A stretch of DNA of 23,093 bases from JAGQRJ01 sp041402045. GTDB lineage: Bacteria > Planctomycetota > J058. The stretch covers positions 1 through 23,093 of the forward strand of contig JAWKSZ010000093.1 in NCBI GenBank assembly GCA_041402045.1, written 5' to 3'. The number at the start of each line of letters is the position of its first letter. Position 1 is the first letter of the stretch. The notes beneath the pieces are model-generated. The model was given only the letters and a program-made list of their open reading frames with translations. It searched no databases and was not told where the DNA came from. A program made the position numbers and the translations under genes. This document shows positions 22,829 through 23,093 of this stretch, in pieces.

Positions 22829-23093
22829 CTAGCCCTTGGCGTGGGCGAACAAGCGCCGCGAGATCACCAGGCGCTGGATCTGCCCGGTGCCCTCGAAGAT
22901 GTCGTAGACCTTCTGGTCGCGGTAGAGCTTCTCGACCAGGCGCTCCTCGCGCACGCCCTCGGGCCCCAGGATCTCGATCGCCTTGGCCGTCACCCGCTGG
23001 ACCATGGTCCCGGCGTAGGCCTTGGACATGCTCGACTCCTTGGCGTTGGGCTGCTCCATGTCGAGGAGGTAGGCCGCCTTGTAGCAGAGCAGG
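22829..23093 (-). CDS. Acyl-CoA dehydrogenase, C-terminal part only
   Basis: The last 87 codons of a gene that begins beyond the right edge. Acyl-CoA dehydrogenases are FAD flavoproteins that introduce the alpha-beta double bond in fatty acid or amino acid breakdown. The readable part starts LLCYKAAYLLDMEQPNAKES and contains MSKAYAGTMVQRVTAKAIEI, the helical C-terminal domain, and VYDIFEGTGQIQRLVISRRL. In the latter the FEGTGQIQR block corresponds to the family's conserved YEGT..IQR motif with the catalytic Glu of many members. Frame is open to the window edge and no internal start is needed. Substrate length cannot be judged from this part. Confidence 0.88.
   Translation of the reverse strand, partial: LLCYKAAYLLDMEQPNAKESSMSKAYAGTMVQRVTAKAIEILGPEGVREERLVEKLYRDQKVYDIFEGTGQIQRLVISRRLFAHAKG

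Noticed and set aside
1..23093. tRNA, rRNA or CRISPR array
   Set aside because: No cloverleaf-like tRNA, conserved rRNA segment or regularly spaced repeat array was found when reading both strands by eye.

Overview
The window is very GC-rich, densely coded bacterial DNA. It carries Ser/Thr protein kinases of the 'planctomycete' style (one fused to a long TPR array, one with DWG in place of DFG), several small zinc-ribbon membrane proteins, paired flotillins, a GAF-type sigma-54 activator and an M64 peptidase. This mix suggests an uncultured member of the Planctomycetota, with Myxococcota as the alternative. That placement is inferred from gene content only.

Layout. (1) 1-2616: the N-terminus of murF leaves the left edge on the minus strand. 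Facing away from it is a GAF/AAA+/Fis sigma-54 activator, with a ~100-nt near-perfect hairpin in the gap between them. A small secreted protein follows on the minus strand. (2) 2617-6402: an intergenic region with a nested inverted repeat, then a large membrane kinase with TPR repeats whose extreme N-terminus lies in an open frame with no usual start codon. (3) 6413-12084, minus strand: a flotillin module of four overlapping or abutting genes (NfeD/YqiJ-like OB-fold protein with an alternating-Asp tract, a small SPFH-like protein, flotillin A, flotillin B). It ends near a GC hairpin and is followed by two zinc-ribbon membrane proteins. (4) 12202-15013: a divergent, possibly inactive serine recombinase on the minus strand, then on the plus strand a ComF phosphoribosyltransferase, a zinc-ribbon membrane protein and a frame-broken sugar phosphate isomerase-like gene. 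(5) 15057-20658: a second membrane kinase (minus), then an ABC1/UbiB kinase, a PerM/AI-2E family transporter broken by several indels, and a TPMT-like methyltransferase (plus). (6) 20684-23093: a convergent terminator-like structure, an M64 metallopeptidase with a secreted partner, and the C-terminus of an acyl-CoA dehydrogenase (all minus).

How the parts may work together. The NfeD-like/flotillin genes match the known YuaF-FloT (Bacillus) and YqiJ-YqiK (E. coli) arrangement and probably build membrane microdomains. The extra SPFH-like gene and the Asp tract are the unusual parts. The two receptor-like kinases and the zinc-ribbon membrane proteins suggest envelope signalling, but no direct link between them can be shown from sequence.

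Data quality. Four genes (both Ser/Thr kinases, the isomerase and the PerM transporter) show the conserved protein continuing in another frame, often at C or G runs. In the PerM transporter and at the two kinase ends this looks more like indel errors in the assembly than decay, so those gene ends should be treated with caution.
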